Shown here in pieces: positions 18,301 to 27,529 of a stretch of DNA of 64,000 nt. This stretch comes from Planctomycetaceae bacterium (GTDB lineage: Bacteria; Planctomycetota; Planctomycetia; Pirellulales; Pirellulaceae), in assembly GCA_018660825.1 (NCBI GenBank), contig JABJJO010000166.1, positions 1 through 64,000 of the forward strand, read 5' to 3'. Below the pieces are notes generated by a model that had not been told where the DNA came from, did no database searches, and was given only the letters and a program-made list of their open reading frames with translations. The position numbers and the translations under genes were made by a program. Numbering within the stretch: position 1 is the stretch's first letter; each line of letters begins with the position of its first letter.

Positions 18301-19521
18301 TTATTTTTTCGTACTACCCACTGCGGGGTGGGTAAAATCGTTGTACAGTTCAGTCATCTTCGCGGCGTTGGCTTCCCCTTGATGCACCACCATTCGATAC
18401 TTGGTGACGAGGGGTTTGTCAGGTTTGATTTTGTAGTCACCTAAGACCATTGGTGCCCAACAAAAATAAGGCATGGATGGGTGTAAACGGACGGGCTGTG
18501 GGAAACGATAGTTATCTGGGTGATTGAGTACGGTAATTCCTGCATGTTTGCCATTCGAGACTGGACCGTGAATATTAACCCATTTGGGTCGTGTGTGATT
18601 TCCTGTGTCACGATCTTTGCCTTCGCTTGTCAGAAACCCAGCACCGGTGGTAGCTTTCACCCAGTTCCGGCGTCCGCGGATTGCCCAACCTCCGTAATGA
18701 TATTCTTGCAATACTAAAGGATCGTCGGTCGCGCATTTCTGAGTTGAAGTGAAATCAATCAAAAATAACTCGTTTTGTTGGTAGACAACAACCTGCCATA
18801 TTTCTGTGAGCGCGGCGGTGGTTTTATCAGTGTCTAGCAAGGCAACGTGATGTAGCTCGGCGATAAAACCTCCGAACACAGGTCCGGTAACAGTTCCTAC
18901 TAAATTTGCATGAGTTACATTACCCTGTTTGGCAGCCTGATTCCAAAAATCCACTGCCTGCCCTCGAAACGTGGTCTTTGTATAGGGGAACATAACACCA
19001 TGTTGATGCATGTGATCTGGTGGAAAGTCGTCCGTTAGAACATTGCCTCGTGGGTCGAAGATGGGATGGATAAATCCAGAACGAGCGTAGTACGGTTTGG
19101 TTTCGTCAGGACTCGGGCGAATTGCCATGTTGTATTCCAGCACCGGTAATTCTCCGACGGTGATTTTGATAGCGTCGTTGGTATTGGTGGCTCGGACCCG
19201 CGGAATCCGTTTGGGAAATCCATCAACAAGGACGAAGCGATAGCTACGAGATTGTCCGGAATACAGTGGCTGCTCTAGCATCCAGCGGACGACCGGGACG
19301 TCGCCACTGTAATCGAATTGAGTAGCCACGCGTTTATTAGTGTCATTGGAGATAAGAATGAACGGGTGGCGGTTGGGAATGCTGTCCGGAATTGGCGCCT
19401 GCACCGGTACCCCAATTCGGTCATATAAGCCAGCTTCGATCTTTATAGTACGGTCTTGGGCAGAGATAAAAATTGATTGCGATAGCAATAAGAACAAGAT
19501 AATACAAAATCGAAGTCGCAT
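18301..19521 (-). CDS. DUF6807 family secreted protein (database name 'PmoA')
   Basis: 406 residues with a clear signal peptide (RFCIILFLLLSQSIFISAQ). Conserved blocks include DDFPPDHMHQHGVMFPY and VDFWNQAAKQGNVTH, with several histidines that could bind metal, and YHYGGWAIRGRRNW. The family is often labelled methane oxygenase PmoA in annotation pipelines. It is unrelated in layout to particulate methane monooxygenase, which is a membrane protein, and it usually occurs with sugar-degradation genes in planctomycetes. Function unknown. Convergent with DUF1501 (6-base gap) and divergent from the GPx gene. Confidence 0.85.
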   Translation of the reverse strand: MRLRFCIILFLLLSQSIFISAQDRTIKIEAGLYDRIGVPVQAPIPDSIPNRHPFILISNDTNKRVATQFDYSGDVPVVRWMLEQPLYSGQSRSYRFVLVDGFPKRIPRVRATNTNDAIKITVGELPVLEYNMAIRPSPDETKPYYARSGFIHPIFDPRGNVLTDDFPPDHMHQHGVMFPYTKTTFRGQAVDFWNQAAKQGNVTHANLVGTVTGPVFGGFIAELHHVALLDTDKTTAALTEIWQVVVYQQNELFLIDFTSTQKCATDDPLVLQEYHYGGWAIRGRRNWVKATTGAGFLTSEGKDRDTGNHTRPKWVNIHGPVSNGKHAGITVLNHPDNYRFPQPVRLHPSMPYFCWAPMVLGDYKIKPDKPLVTKYRMVVHQGEANAAKMTELYNDFTHPAVGSTKK

Positions 19522-19644
19522 ACGGGGTACCCATCGAAAAATAACGTCTAGGTTGTTCAGCCTATATCAGCGGCAATCTCTACAGGATACAATAAAGCAA
19601 GTTGGCGAAGAGCATCCAATTACTATTAAGAAAGGAATTTTCAA

Positions 19645-20232
19645 ATGTTGAATAAATATGGTAAATCGGTATTAACGGCGCTGGCCGTAACGATTTGTTT
19701 TGCGTGTCATATTGACCAAGAAGTTCGAGGAGCAGATAAAGTGCCCACTGCATTAAATCACACAGCCAAAGACATCGATGGCCAAGACGTGAAGCTTGAG
19801 AAATATGAAGGGCGCGTGCTGTTAGTTGTCAATTTGGCAAGTCGCTGAGGTCGTACTAAACAATACCTGCAGTTGCAGGCACTTCATGCTAAATATAATA
19901 GCAAAGGCCTTTCGATTTTAGGATTTCCTTGTAATCAGTTTGGGCTTCAAGAACCAGGTACAAATGCTGAGATCAAAGAATTCTGTAGCGCTAAATATTC
20001 CGTCGCTTTCGATTTATTTTCGAAAGTCAATGTGAATGGCGACCAAGCCCATGGGTTCTACAAGCACTTAACGGCTCAAAACACTTCGCCAAAAGCAGCT
20101 GGTAAGGTTTCGTGGAATTTTGAAAAATTCTTAATCGATCGTTCCGGTACAGTGATTGCTCGGTTCGATGGAAAAGTGCAACCAGATTCCGCTGAGTTAG
20201 TGAAATTGATTGAGCAACATTTGGCAAAATAA
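19645..20232 (+). CDS. Glutathione peroxidase family selenoprotein (UGA = selenocysteine at codon 68)
   Basis: Two in-frame pieces separated only by TGA at 19846-19848 make one 195-residue GPx. The TGA falls in VVNLASR-U-GRTKQY, exactly where GPx enzymes carry the peroxidatic Cys or Sec (GPx4: NVASQ-U-GKT). Everything downstream is intact, including FPCNQFGLQEP (catalytic Gln 102) and SWNFEKFLID (Trp 157, Asn 158). A SECIS-like hairpin begins at the UGA. The N-terminus is a signal peptide (TALAVTICFACHIDQEVRGA), so the enzyme should reduce peroxides in the periplasm, probably with a thioredoxin-like partner. AAAGGAA precedes ATG 19645. A TTG at 19873 would start a fragment lacking the active site, which makes a separate gene unlikely. 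A pseudogene or a TGC/TGT-to-TGA sequencing error is the alternative. No sel genes lie in the window. Confidence 0.85.
19846..19886 (+). promoter_or_regulatory. Candidate bacterial SECIS element in the GPx mRNA
   Basis: The UGA starts a hairpin. UGAGGU (19846-19851) pairs with ACUUCA (19881-19886), including one G-U pair. The apical stem CCUGC (19866-19870) pairs with GCAGG (19875-19879) around an AGUU tetraloop. The loop begins 22 bases after the UGA and has G in its second position. Both match the bacterial SECIS rules I know: apical loop about 16-37 bases downstream and a G among its first two bases. The UGA at the stem base also resembles E. coli fdhF. Confidence 0.7.
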
Positions 20233-20269
20233 GCCAACCTGTGACTAATTGTGACATGGTAAATGACCC

Positions 20270-20305
20270 CAGCCGTTGCTGCTCATTGCGAGTAGTCAAC
20301 GGCTG
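20270..20305 (+). terminator. Strong hairpin after the GPx gene, terminator-like
   Basis: CAGCCGTTG (20270-20278) pairs with CAACGGCTG (20297-20305). Inside it CTGCTC (20279-20284) pairs with GAGTAG (20290-20295) with one G-U pair and a single-base bulge, leaving a five-base loop. That makes about 15 pairs, 38 bases after the GPx stop. The following TGTTATTAAA is only a weak U-tract, so an RNA-stabilising role is possible. Confidence 0.6.
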
Positions 20306-20356
20306 TGTTATTAAATGGACTATCAAGGAATATAATTAGAATAACTGAGAGTAACC

Positions 20357-21985
20357 GTGAGCAACGAAGTTCAAGCATTAATAACGATACTAAAGCAAGC
20401 CGTCCAACAATCACCCGCCACACAGAGTTGGCCGGTGGCCGTGGATTCGTGGTTCTATTATTGTGACGCGGCTGAGATGAGTTTGTTATTTCAGGAATTA
20501 TTGCAACTCAAGGTACCACTAGACGAAGGTTCTCAAACTGCGTGGGGCAAGCTGCTCGAACAGTTTATTGATTTACAACGGAGGTCGTCGGTACTTGCAG
20601 GCGCTGATTTATCACAAGAGCTCAAAGAATTGCCTGAGCGTCAGGATTTGATAGAGCTTTATAGTTTCTTGGGTACGGAGAGTCGTATTCGTCACCAGAT
20701 ACTACTGTTGCTGGCAATGCGTGCCGATGATGCTAGTACGGAAGCGGTCGTTTCGTTGTTGATTAACGATCCACCGCTAGAAGTTACGGGTTTTGCGATT
20801 GCGTTGAGTCCTTATTTACAACGTGACACGAATTGGGATCTGTTGTTCCCGGCGTTGTTTCAGGCACTACGACATCCCATTGCCGCTGCGGCAGTGCTTG
20901 ATCTCGCAAATTACTTGTGTCGGAATTCCAAATTAACACCTCACGCAGCCACTCCAATTAGTACTCAATTGGTTCAACTGTTAACCGGTGTCGTCGAACA
21001 ATTAAGCATGATTGAGGATGGCTCCATCATGAAGCACCGCGGCGATTTAACAGCCCCAGAAATTTCCGAACAGGTCAATCAGGGTGTTTCATTGGCCGTT
21101 TCGCTGTGCGATGCGTTGGCCCTCGTGGGTGATCCTGAATTATCATCAGCGGTCTTTCAAGCGATGAATCTCAGTCATCGGCGGATCCAGGTTGAAGCGG
21201 CAGCAGCTCTGATAAAACTCGAACAGGACGCAGGGAGACAGCGGTTGGTAACGTTAGCAGAGGAACCGGCTATTCGTATCCGAGTGTTGAAATATGCCGA
21301 AGAATTATCAGTCATCGATGAGGTCGCTGCGCAATATACAACGCCGACTGCTCGAGCTGAGGGTGAGCTAGCACTGTATCTCGCACAACCTCACATCATG
21401 GGTATGCCTCCCGCTCGGTTGGAATTATACGACAAAGTGGAGATGTATTGGCCAGGATTTGATGCGCAGCAAACTTGTTTTTTGTTTCGTTATGAATATC
21501 TGCTAGGTGCTGAACCGTTGATGAATATCGCGATCGCCGCTCCCGAGGTTCAAAGCGTTACGGCGGATCTGACGCACTGTAGCCCCGAAGATATTTATGC
21601 ATTGTTTGCAGCGGAAGGAGTTACGCATGATGAAATATTTGAGATGGATGCGGACGACTTAGATAGCCAAGCGGAAATCGACATTGTGCGGTTACAACGG
21701 CGTGCGCACGATCGAGGATATGAGCAGATAAAATTGATTCAGTTGGGGTTTTTCTTTGGAGATCGTGTGTTGTCGGCCGAAGCCGCACGCGACGGGGTAT
21801 CGGGAATCGTAGTTGTTGATGCCGCAGATGATGTTTGGTTTGCTCAACAAAACCCTCAGCGACCCTTAACAGCCCAAGATGCGTACAATATTTACAAAGG
21901 TCGAAAGTTATTAGCGACATTTAATCCGGAATTAGATTCCCAACGGGAAACCGCTCTAGAAAGTAATAGCGATGACACCGTCTGA
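20357..21985 (+). CDS. Hypothetical protein with HEAT-like helical repeats
   Basis: 542 residues from GTG 20357 (poor RBS; the start is uncertain). No signal peptide or membrane helix is visible. The first 350 residues are Leu/Ala-rich helices with HEAT-like spacing (RHQILLLLAMRADDASTEAVVSLL; VEAAAALIKLEQDAGRQRLV), suggesting an alpha-solenoid for protein binding. The last 190 residues are mixed alpha/beta (ELYDKVEMYWPGFDAQQTCFLFRYEY; YAEELSVIDEV) with an acidic end, and I recognise no domain there. Its 3' end overlaps the thioredoxin-like gene by 14 bases, so the two are probably co-translated. Function not assigned. Confidence 0.75.
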   Translation: MSNEVQALITILKQAVQQSPATQSWPVAVDSWFYYCDAAEMSLLFQELLQLKVPLDEGSQTAWGKLLEQFIDLQRRSSVLAGADLSQELKELPERQDLIELYSFLGTESRIRHQILLLLAMRADDASTEAVVSLLINDPPLEVTGFAIALSPYLQRDTNWDLLFPALFQALRHPIAAAAVLDLANYLCRNSKLTPHAATPISTQLVQLLTGVVEQLSMIEDGSIMKHRGDLTAPEISEQVNQGVSLAVSLCDALALVGDPELSSAVFQAMNLSHRRIQVEAAAALIKLEQDAGRQRLVTLAEEPAIRIRVLKYAEELSVIDEVAAQYTTPTARAEGELALYLAQPHIMGMPPARLELYDKVEMYWPGFDAQQTCFLFRYEYLLGAEPLMNIAIAAPEVQSVTADLTHCSPEDIYALFAAEGVTHDEIFEMDADDLDSQAEIDIVRLQRRAHDRGYEQIKLIQLGFFFGDRVLSAEAARDGVSGIVVVDAADDVWFAQQNPQRPLTAQDAYNIYKGRKLLATFNPELDSQRETALESNSDDTV

Positions 21986-22553
21986 TTTGTCACCCGCATC
22001 TTCGACAGCACAACCGCCTCCGTCGAACGAATTAGGAATTCGTCGGACGCTGTACTATCTGGCTGGGTTGATGATTGTGTTGCTGGTCATGGTGATAATG
22101 TTTGCTCCCCAGCCAGTAACGTCGAAGTTTATGGGGCAGCAAATTACATTTCGAGGTGTTAGCTTGAGCACGGATTCCGAGATTAGGGTTTTTGACCTTG
22201 AATCACATCGCGGGAAAGTTGTGCTCATCAATTTTTGGGCGACCTATTGTCATTATTGTCTTGAAGAGATGCCACATGTGCAGCGTATTTATACGGACCT
22301 GCAGCATGATGACTTTGTGGTTATTGGTGTGAGCAGTGATACTCGTCCGGTTTTAGAGGAGTTTTTGAGCAAACACAGTCAGGTTTGGGACAATATTTAT
22401 GGAGTGGATTCGGGGCGTTTGAGCTATGAGTTTGATGTAAATACTATTCCCCGAGCCTTCTTAATTAACCGCCAAGGTGTTCTTGTTGCCGTAGGTAATG
22501 GGGTCGAGTCGATTCAAAACGAAATATATGCGCTTGTTCGGAACGACTTTTAG
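21972..22553 (+). CDS. TlpA/ResA-type membrane-anchored thioredoxin-like protein
   Basis: 193 residues. A single membrane anchor (LAGLMIVLLVMVIMFAP, about 30-46) precedes a TlpA/AhpC-TSA-like domain facing the periplasm. The active site is NFWATYCHYCLEEMP, a C93-x-x-C96 pair, and the cis-proline region is NTIPRAFLINRQG. Proteins of this type reduce periplasmic disulfides or apocytochrome thiols. That fits a genome with many exported CXXCH proteins, although the specific partner is unknown. Its start lies within the end of the HEAT-like gene (14-base overlap). ATG 21972. Confidence 0.9.
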   Translation: MTPSDLSPASSTAQPPPSNELGIRRTLYYLAGLMIVLLVMVIMFAPQPVTSKFMGQQITFRGVSLSTDSEIRVFDLESHRGKVVLINFWATYCHYCLEEMPHVQRIYTDLQHDDFVVIGVSSDTRPVLEEFLSKHSQVWDNIYGVDSGRLSYEFDVNTIPRAFLINRQGVLVAVGNGVESIQNEIYALVRNDF

Positions 22554-22637
22554 AGTTTGCCGTTAACAGAACTGGTCGAAACGGTTAGTTTATGGATAGC
22601 TAAAGAAACGAAAACAGTAAAAGAAATCAGGTTTAGA

Positions 22638-23951
22638 ATGGATATTGATGGCGGTTCGCAGACGGACCAGACAAACGAAGTGGCAAGTGCAATCAACGAC
22701 AGCAGCGAAAGTAATGAAGGCGAGCAGCAAATAGGTTTTGCTGATATGGATCTTAGTCGCGACATGCGGCGTTCGCTAGAGCGAGCTGGTTATGAAGAGC
22801 CATCTCCGGTTCAAGCGGGCGTTATTCCACCGGCGCTGGATGGATATGATGTAATGGGGCAAGCGCAAACGGGTACGGGTAAAACCGCTTCATTTGCAAT
22901 CCCCATTCTTGAGCAACTGGCTTCGCCAAAAGATATAGCGGGTGTGCAAGCCATTATATTGGTACCGACAAGAGAGTTAGCCGGACAGGTTCGCGAAGAA
23001 TTTGAAAAACTTGCTTACTACATGGATATCAAAACGACCGCTATTTACGGTGGCCATCCGATTAAGAAGCAAATCGAAGTGTTGAAGAATGGCGTGCAGG
23101 TTGTGGTAGGAACACCTGGTCGTGTGATCGACCATATCAACCGAGGCACATTGAATCTACATGAGGCATGGTGTGTTGTGCTTGATGAAGCAGACCGCAT
23201 GCTTGATATTGGGTTTCGTCCGGATATTGAAAAGATACTTCGCGCAGTCACGCGCAAAGACCGTCAGACATTATTGCTCAGCGCGACGGTTCCGCCTTCG
23301 ATTAAACGCTTGTCGACGCAATATATGTACGAACCGATTATGTTGGATTTTTCGAATACGAACGTATCGGCCGACACAATCGATCAATTCTATTTTACGG
23401 TGGATCGCAAACGAAAATTTGCTTTGTTGAAACGTTTAATACAACGTGAACAACCTCATCAGGCGATTGTTTTTTGTCGCACTAAACGAGGGACGGATCG
23501 TATTGCCCAGCAACTGTCAGAGACCTTTGACAATGTGGGTTGTATTCATGGTGATATGAATCAGTCAGTGCGTGATCGAGTGATGAAAAAATTTCGCGAT
23601 GAAACGCTAAAGGTATTGGTTGCAACAGATGTTGTCGGCCGAGGTATCGACGTAACCAGTATTTCGCACATCATCAATTTTGATACACCTGAAGACTGTG
23701 ATGACTATGTACATCGCATTGGTCGAACTGGCCGCATGGGCCGTGAAGGTGTGGCCTATACGTTCGTCTCGGATGATGAAGGTGAGTTGTTGACGAAGAT
23801 TGAGGTGAGAATCAATCGCTTGTTGGAACCCGACGCGATGGAAGGCTTTGAATTAAAAGTTGAAACACCGGTTGAGTATAAAAAAGAACGGGTCGCTGCG
23901 GTTGCGGCGATGCGTGGTCGAGGGCCCGCGAAACATCGCCGGAGATTATAA
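22638..23951 (+). CDS. DEAD-box ATP-dependent RNA helicase (RhlE-like)
   Basis: 437 residues from ATG 22638, preceded by TCAGG. An upstream in-frame TTG at 22557 would add 27 unconserved residues. Canonical motifs in order: Q-motif (PSPVQAGVIP), I (AQTGTGKT), Ia (PTRELAGQ), Ib (GTPGR), II (DEAD), III (SAT), IV (IVFCRTK), V (ATDVVGRGIDV) and VI (HRIGRTGR). It remodels structured RNA, for example in ribosome assembly or mRNA decay. The C-terminus is short and basic (GRGPAKHRRRL). The N-terminal 35 residues are acidic and low-complexity. Its stop overlaps the next ATG (TAATG), which couples it to the lipoprotein gene. Confidence 0.93.
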   Translation: MDIDGGSQTDQTNEVASAINDSSESNEGEQQIGFADMDLSRDMRRSLERAGYEEPSPVQAGVIPPALDGYDVMGQAQTGTGKTASFAIPILEQLASPKDIAGVQAIILVPTRELAGQVREEFEKLAYYMDIKTTAIYGGHPIKKQIEVLKNGVQVVVGTPGRVIDHINRGTLNLHEAWCVVLDEADRMLDIGFRPDIEKILRAVTRKDRQTLLLSATVPPSIKRLSTQYMYEPIMLDFSNTNVSADTIDQFYFTVDRKRKFALLKRLIQREQPHQAIVFCRTKRGTDRIAQQLSETFDNVGCIHGDMNQSVRDRVMKKFRDETLKVLVATDVVGRGIDVTSISHIINFDTPEDCDDYVHRIGRTGRMGREGVAYTFVSDDEGELLTKIEVRINRLLEPDAMEGFELKVETPVEYKKERVAAVAAMRGRGPAKHRRRL

Positions 23952-25456
23952 TGATGTGTAGTGGTTCACAGAATAGATTCAGCATGGGTTCTGTGGCTTG
24001 GTGTTGCTTATTATTGGTGAGTTGCTCGTCGCGTGAAGCCGCCCAATCCGACAATCCGGTGGCGAAACAAAAGGGTACAACGTCAACGAAGCGTATGCAG
24101 CAACCGGCTCAACCTCCAGCCCCAGTTGTCGTAAGCCCTAACACACAAACCCAACCGGCGATGCAGCCGTTGCCAATACAGATCGACGGGCCCGCAGCCG
24201 CAGCGCGCAAAAATCCGTTGGACCCGGAGAAGATCCGCGCGCAGGGTATTCGAACGATACAAGGCCAACATCTAACTCTCTACACCGACATGCCCACGAA
24301 CGCGGATATTCAGAGTTTGCCTAAAATCCTTGAATTGGCGATTCCACAATGGTGCGAGTATTTCCACGTTGCTCCCGAGAAAATGGCCGCGTGGAAAGTC
24401 TCGGTTTGTTTAATACAAGAGCGCCAGAAGTTTGATGCGGCTGGCTTGATTCCCGCAACATTGCCCAGCTTTGAACATGGATACGCGTTTGGCAACAGAT
24501 TGTTTATCAATGAACAACCGAGTGCCTACTACCGCCGTCACTTACTGCTGCACGAGGCTACGCATGCGTTTATGTTCGAAAATTTTTCTAGCGCAGGCCC
24601 ACCTTGGTGCATGGAAGGCATGGCTGAATTCTTAGCCACGCATACTTGGGATGGCACACAACTTCAGCTGCGGCAAATGCCAAAAACTAAAGAAGACGTT
24701 CCTTATTGGGGCAGAATTAAGATCATCAAAGACCAAGTTGCTGAGAAAAAAGGGTTGATGATCCAAGAGATTATGAATTTTGGTAGTGATGCTCAGTTGC
24801 GCTTAGATGCTTACGCTTGGAGTTGGGCGGCCTGTAGTTTTCTAGATACTCATCCCGCCTTTCAAAAGACGTTTCGGGAACATTTGAAGAACATCGGAGA
24901 CAGTTCGCCTGAGTTTTCGCTCGACCTAGTCAAGGCCTATGGCGAGCAATGGTTTCAGGTTCGCCAACAGTGGCAAGTCTTTGTGATGAATATTGAATAT
25001 GGATTTGATATTGCACGAGAATCCATTGATGTTGTTGAGGTTCGGCCACTTGAATTAGCGGCCGAAGTAATTCCTGTTCGTGCCGATCGTGGTTGGCAGT
25101 CTACGGGGTTGCGGGTTACGGCAGGAATGAAATTGGCAATTACGGCCACCGGTCGATTTGTTATTCATCGTGAGGAATCAGAAAACCAGCCACAGGGTAT
25201 ACCATGGGAAAGCGAAGCGGGTGGGATTACGCTACGTTATCATCGGGGGCAGCCGTTGGGAAAATTATTGATTGCACTCGATGAACCACAACAACTTGGC
25301 GAAACTGGCTTATCTAATTATGGTCCGGTTGGTGCAGGTGGAGATATTATGATCCCGTCGGACGGAGTGCTTTATTTTCGAGTAAACGATTCACCGTCTG
25401 AACTTGCTGCGAATGAAGGCACATTGCAAGTAACTGTGCAGCAAATAACAGATTAG
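23951..25456 (+). CDS. Putative gluzincin metallopeptidase lipoprotein with LecA-like C-terminal domain
   Basis: 501 residues. A lipoprotein signal ends LLLVSC (Cys 25), followed by a Pro/Gln-rich linker. A zinc-peptidase signature HEATH (H201, E202, H205) is followed by a glutamate in GMAEFLATH (E226), the HExxH-x20-E spacing of gluzincins. The middle resembles peptidase MA-like/DUF1570 proteins common in planctomycetes, but I cannot name the family with certainty. The last 120 residues (GLRVTAGMKLAITATGRF; VLYFRVNDSPSELAANEGTL) resemble PA-IL/LecA-type carbohydrate-binding domains. Probably a surface-anchored hydrolase that binds glycans; substrate unknown. Start overlaps the helicase stop. 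Confidence 0.75.
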   Translation: MMCSGSQNRFSMGSVAWCCLLLVSCSSREAAQSDNPVAKQKGTTSTKRMQQPAQPPAPVVVSPNTQTQPAMQPLPIQIDGPAAAARKNPLDPEKIRAQGIRTIQGQHLTLYTDMPTNADIQSLPKILELAIPQWCEYFHVAPEKMAAWKVSVCLIQERQKFDAAGLIPATLPSFEHGYAFGNRLFINEQPSAYYRRHLLLHEATHAFMFENFSSAGPPWCMEGMAEFLATHTWDGTQLQLRQMPKTKEDVPYWGRIKIIKDQVAEKKGLMIQEIMNFGSDAQLRLDAYAWSWAACSFLDTHPAFQKTFREHLKNIGDSSPEFSLDLVKAYGEQWFQVRQQWQVFVMNIEYGFDIARESIDVVEVRPLELAAEVIPVRADRGWQSTGLRVTAGMKLAITATGRFVIHREESENQPQGIPWESEAGGITLRYHRGQPLGKLLIALDEPQQLGETGLSNYGPVGAGGDIMIPSDGVLYFRVNDSPSELAANEGTLQVTVQQITD

Positions 25457-25600
25457 GCACCATTTCTAGCGCGGCCTGATTGACGAGACAGTGCTGGGCT
25501 TCCACAATTTTTAATTGACCATAAAACAATTTATTTAACGCATTTGAAACTGCATACAATTTACCCGTTGGACGCAAACAAGTAGGAAGTGAATAAACGA

Positions 25601-26845
25601 ATGAGCGTAATGCAAACGCAAGACCCCGCCGTTTTCCAGAGCATTGAACAGGAGCGCAATCGCCAACGATTTGGATTGGAGATGATTGCTAGCGAGAATT
25701 ACACGAGTCGCGCAGTAATGGAAGCGTGCGGCAGTGTTTTGACTAATAAATACGCAGAAGGATATCCAGGCCGGCGTTATTACGGAGGCTGTGAACATGT
25801 TGATACAACGGAATCTATCGCGATTGACCGAGCTAAGCAATTGTTTGGCAGCGATTCAGTCAACGTTCAAGCGCACTCGGGCTCCCAAGCCAATACGGCC
25901 GTTTACTTGTCGTGTTTAGAGTATGGCGATTGTGTGATGGGCTTGGACCTAGCGCACGGCGGTCACTTGACGCACGGTATGCATCTCAATATTTCGGGCA
26001 TTCTTTACGATTTTGTGAGTTACGGAGTAGACCCCGAGACGCATCGTTTAGATCTGGATCAAGTGGCAAAGTTAGCGAAAGAGCGTAAACCAAAATTGAT
26101 TGTGGCTGGTGCCAGCGCTTATCCGCGAGAAATGCCGCATGAGGCATTTGCACAGATTGCGGAAGATGTTGGAGCATTGTTGTTCGTGGATATGGCCCAT
26201 TATGCGGGACTTGTCGCGGCGGGCGTCCATCATAATCCCGTTGAGTGTGCAGACTTTGTGACCACGACGACACACAAGACTTTACGAGGTCCGCGGGGCG
26301 GGATGGTGATGTGTAAAGACGAACACACCAAGGCGATCAATCGCAGCATTTTCCCTGGTTTGCAAGGTGGGCCGTTGATGCACATCATTGCCGGTAAAGC
26401 GATTTGTTTTGGCGAGGCGTTAACTGATGAATTTAAACAATATGGCCAACAGACTGTCGACAATGCGAAAACACTCGCGGCGGCATTACAAGCTGGCGGT
26501 ATGACGTTGGTCAGTGGTGGCACGGATAACCACTTGATGTTGCTCGATGTATCTCAGTCGTTAGGAATGGGCGGTAAACTTGCCGAGGCCGTATTGGATC
26601 AATGTGGAATTACGGTGAACAAGAATATGATCCCCTTTGACGAACGAAAACCGAATGACCCATCTGGAATCCGTATTGGTACGCCAGCGTTAACGACTCG
26701 AAAAATGGGCACCGATGAAATGAATTCCATTGCTGGTTGGATGATAAGCGGCTTGCAAGCTCCGGAAGATACTTCGCTGCATCTATCAATTCACCAACAG
26801 ATTCGCGAGTTATGCGAGCAGTTCCCAGTTCCTGAAGACAGGTAA
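25601..26845 (+). CDS. glyA: Serine hydroxymethyltransferase
   Basis: 414 residues from ATG 25601, chosen because AGGAAG lies 12 bases upstream; GTG 25589 sits directly on that box. A PLP enzyme that interconverts serine and glycine while making methylene-tetrahydrofolate. Motifs: [59 protein letters not shown], and [14 protein letters not shown] with the Schiff-base lysine. Length is typical of bacterial GlyA. It stands alone, with about 145 bases of non-coding sequence before it. It is the only folate C1 gene seen here, separate from the methanofuran-type genes at the right end. Confidence 0.95.
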   Translation: MSVMQTQDPAVFQSIEQERNRQRFGLEMIASENYTSRAVMEACGSVLTNKYAEGYPGRRYYGGCEHVDTTESIAIDRAKQLFGSDSVNVQAHSGSQANTAVYLSCLEYGDCVMGLDLAHGGHLTHGMHLNISGILYDFVSYGVDPETHRLDLDQVAKLAKERKPKLIVAGASAYPREMPHEAFAQIAEDVGALLFVDMAHYAGLVAAGVHHNPVECADFVTTTTHKTLRGPRGGMVMCKDEHTKAINRSIFPGLQGGPLMHIIAGKAICFGEALTDEFKQYGQQTVDNAKTLAAALQAGGMTLVSGGTDNHLMLLDVSQSLGMGGKLAEAVLDQCGITVNKNMIPFDERKPNDPSGIRIGTPALTTRKMGTDEMNSIAGWMISGLQAPEDTSLHLSIHQQIRELCEQFPVPEDR

Positions 26846-27021
26846 TCTCAGCATAATATAGAAGAGCATTTTTGGTTTCCTAACAATTGTTGTACGATAT
26901 ATGTAGAACGACCGGTCGGATAGTTGGCCACATGCTTATAATGTATTAAGCGGTTTGAGGTTCTTCAACGATGGCCGTCGAAACTCACAAGGTAATTATA
27001 AATAGGGTAACCAAGTAAGCG

Positions 27022-27453
27022 ATGTCAGAAAAGAATAGAATTTTAATTGCCGACGACAACCAAGCAAATTGCGAATTGCTAGACGCCTATTTGTCTGAAT
27101 TGGATTGCGAGATTGATTTTGCCGTCGATGGACAGGATACGCTCAATAAGGTTGTGTCGTTTAATCCAGATTTGATATTACTAGACGTAATGATGCCCAA
27201 ATTCAATGGATTTGAAGTTTGTGAGCAGATCAAATCGACTCCTTCCACGGCTGCGATTATGGTCCTGATGGTGACAGCCTTGAATGAACGGGGTGATATT
27301 GAACGTGCAGTGAAGGCGGGCACGGATGATTTTTTGTCTAAGCCAGTCAATCAAGTTGAGCTGTTAAAACGAGTGGAGAACATGTTAAAATTAAAAGATG
27401 TCACTGACGAAGTCGAGCGATTACGCAAGTATATCGAGGAGATGGAACAGTAG
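27022..27453 (+). CDS. Single-domain response regulator with C-terminal coiled coil
   Basis: 143 residues: a CheY-like receiver with acidic pocket D11-D12, phosphoacceptor D55 (ILLDVMMPK), T85 and K107 (FLSKP). No DNA-binding output domain follows. The last 25 residues (DVTDEVERLRKYIEEMEQ) form a charged helix, likely a short coiled coil. It should relay phosphate or act through protein contact. No histidine kinase is adjacent. A 10-base palindrome CGACCGGTCG lies at 26909-26918 in the upstream region. RBS is weak. The TPR gene starts 77 bases after its stop. Confidence 0.93.
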   Translation: MSEKNRILIADDNQANCELLDAYLSELDCEIDFAVDGQDTLNKVVSFNPDLILLDVMMPKFNGFEVCEQIKSTPSTAAIMVLMVTALNERGDIERAVKAGTDDFLSKPVNQVELLKRVENMLKLKDVTDEVERLRKYIEEMEQ

Positions 27454-27529
27454 ATTTGCTGCGAAGTCGGAATTGCACGTTTGCCCCATTCTCTCGTTCG
27501 CCAAATCAAAACCTGAAGAAGAGCGTGTT

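Noticed and set aside
18301-19521. Methane monooxygenase subunit PmoA suggested by the database name of this family
   Set aside because: The protein is a soluble secreted DUF6807 member with a signal peptide, not a multi-helix membrane PmoA, and no pmoB or pmoC is nearby.
19873-20232. A separate short GPx gene starting at TTG 19873
   Set aside because: It would lack the catalytic Cys/Sec loop, the TTG sits inside the SECIS stem, and the frame is continuous with the upstream part through one TGA.
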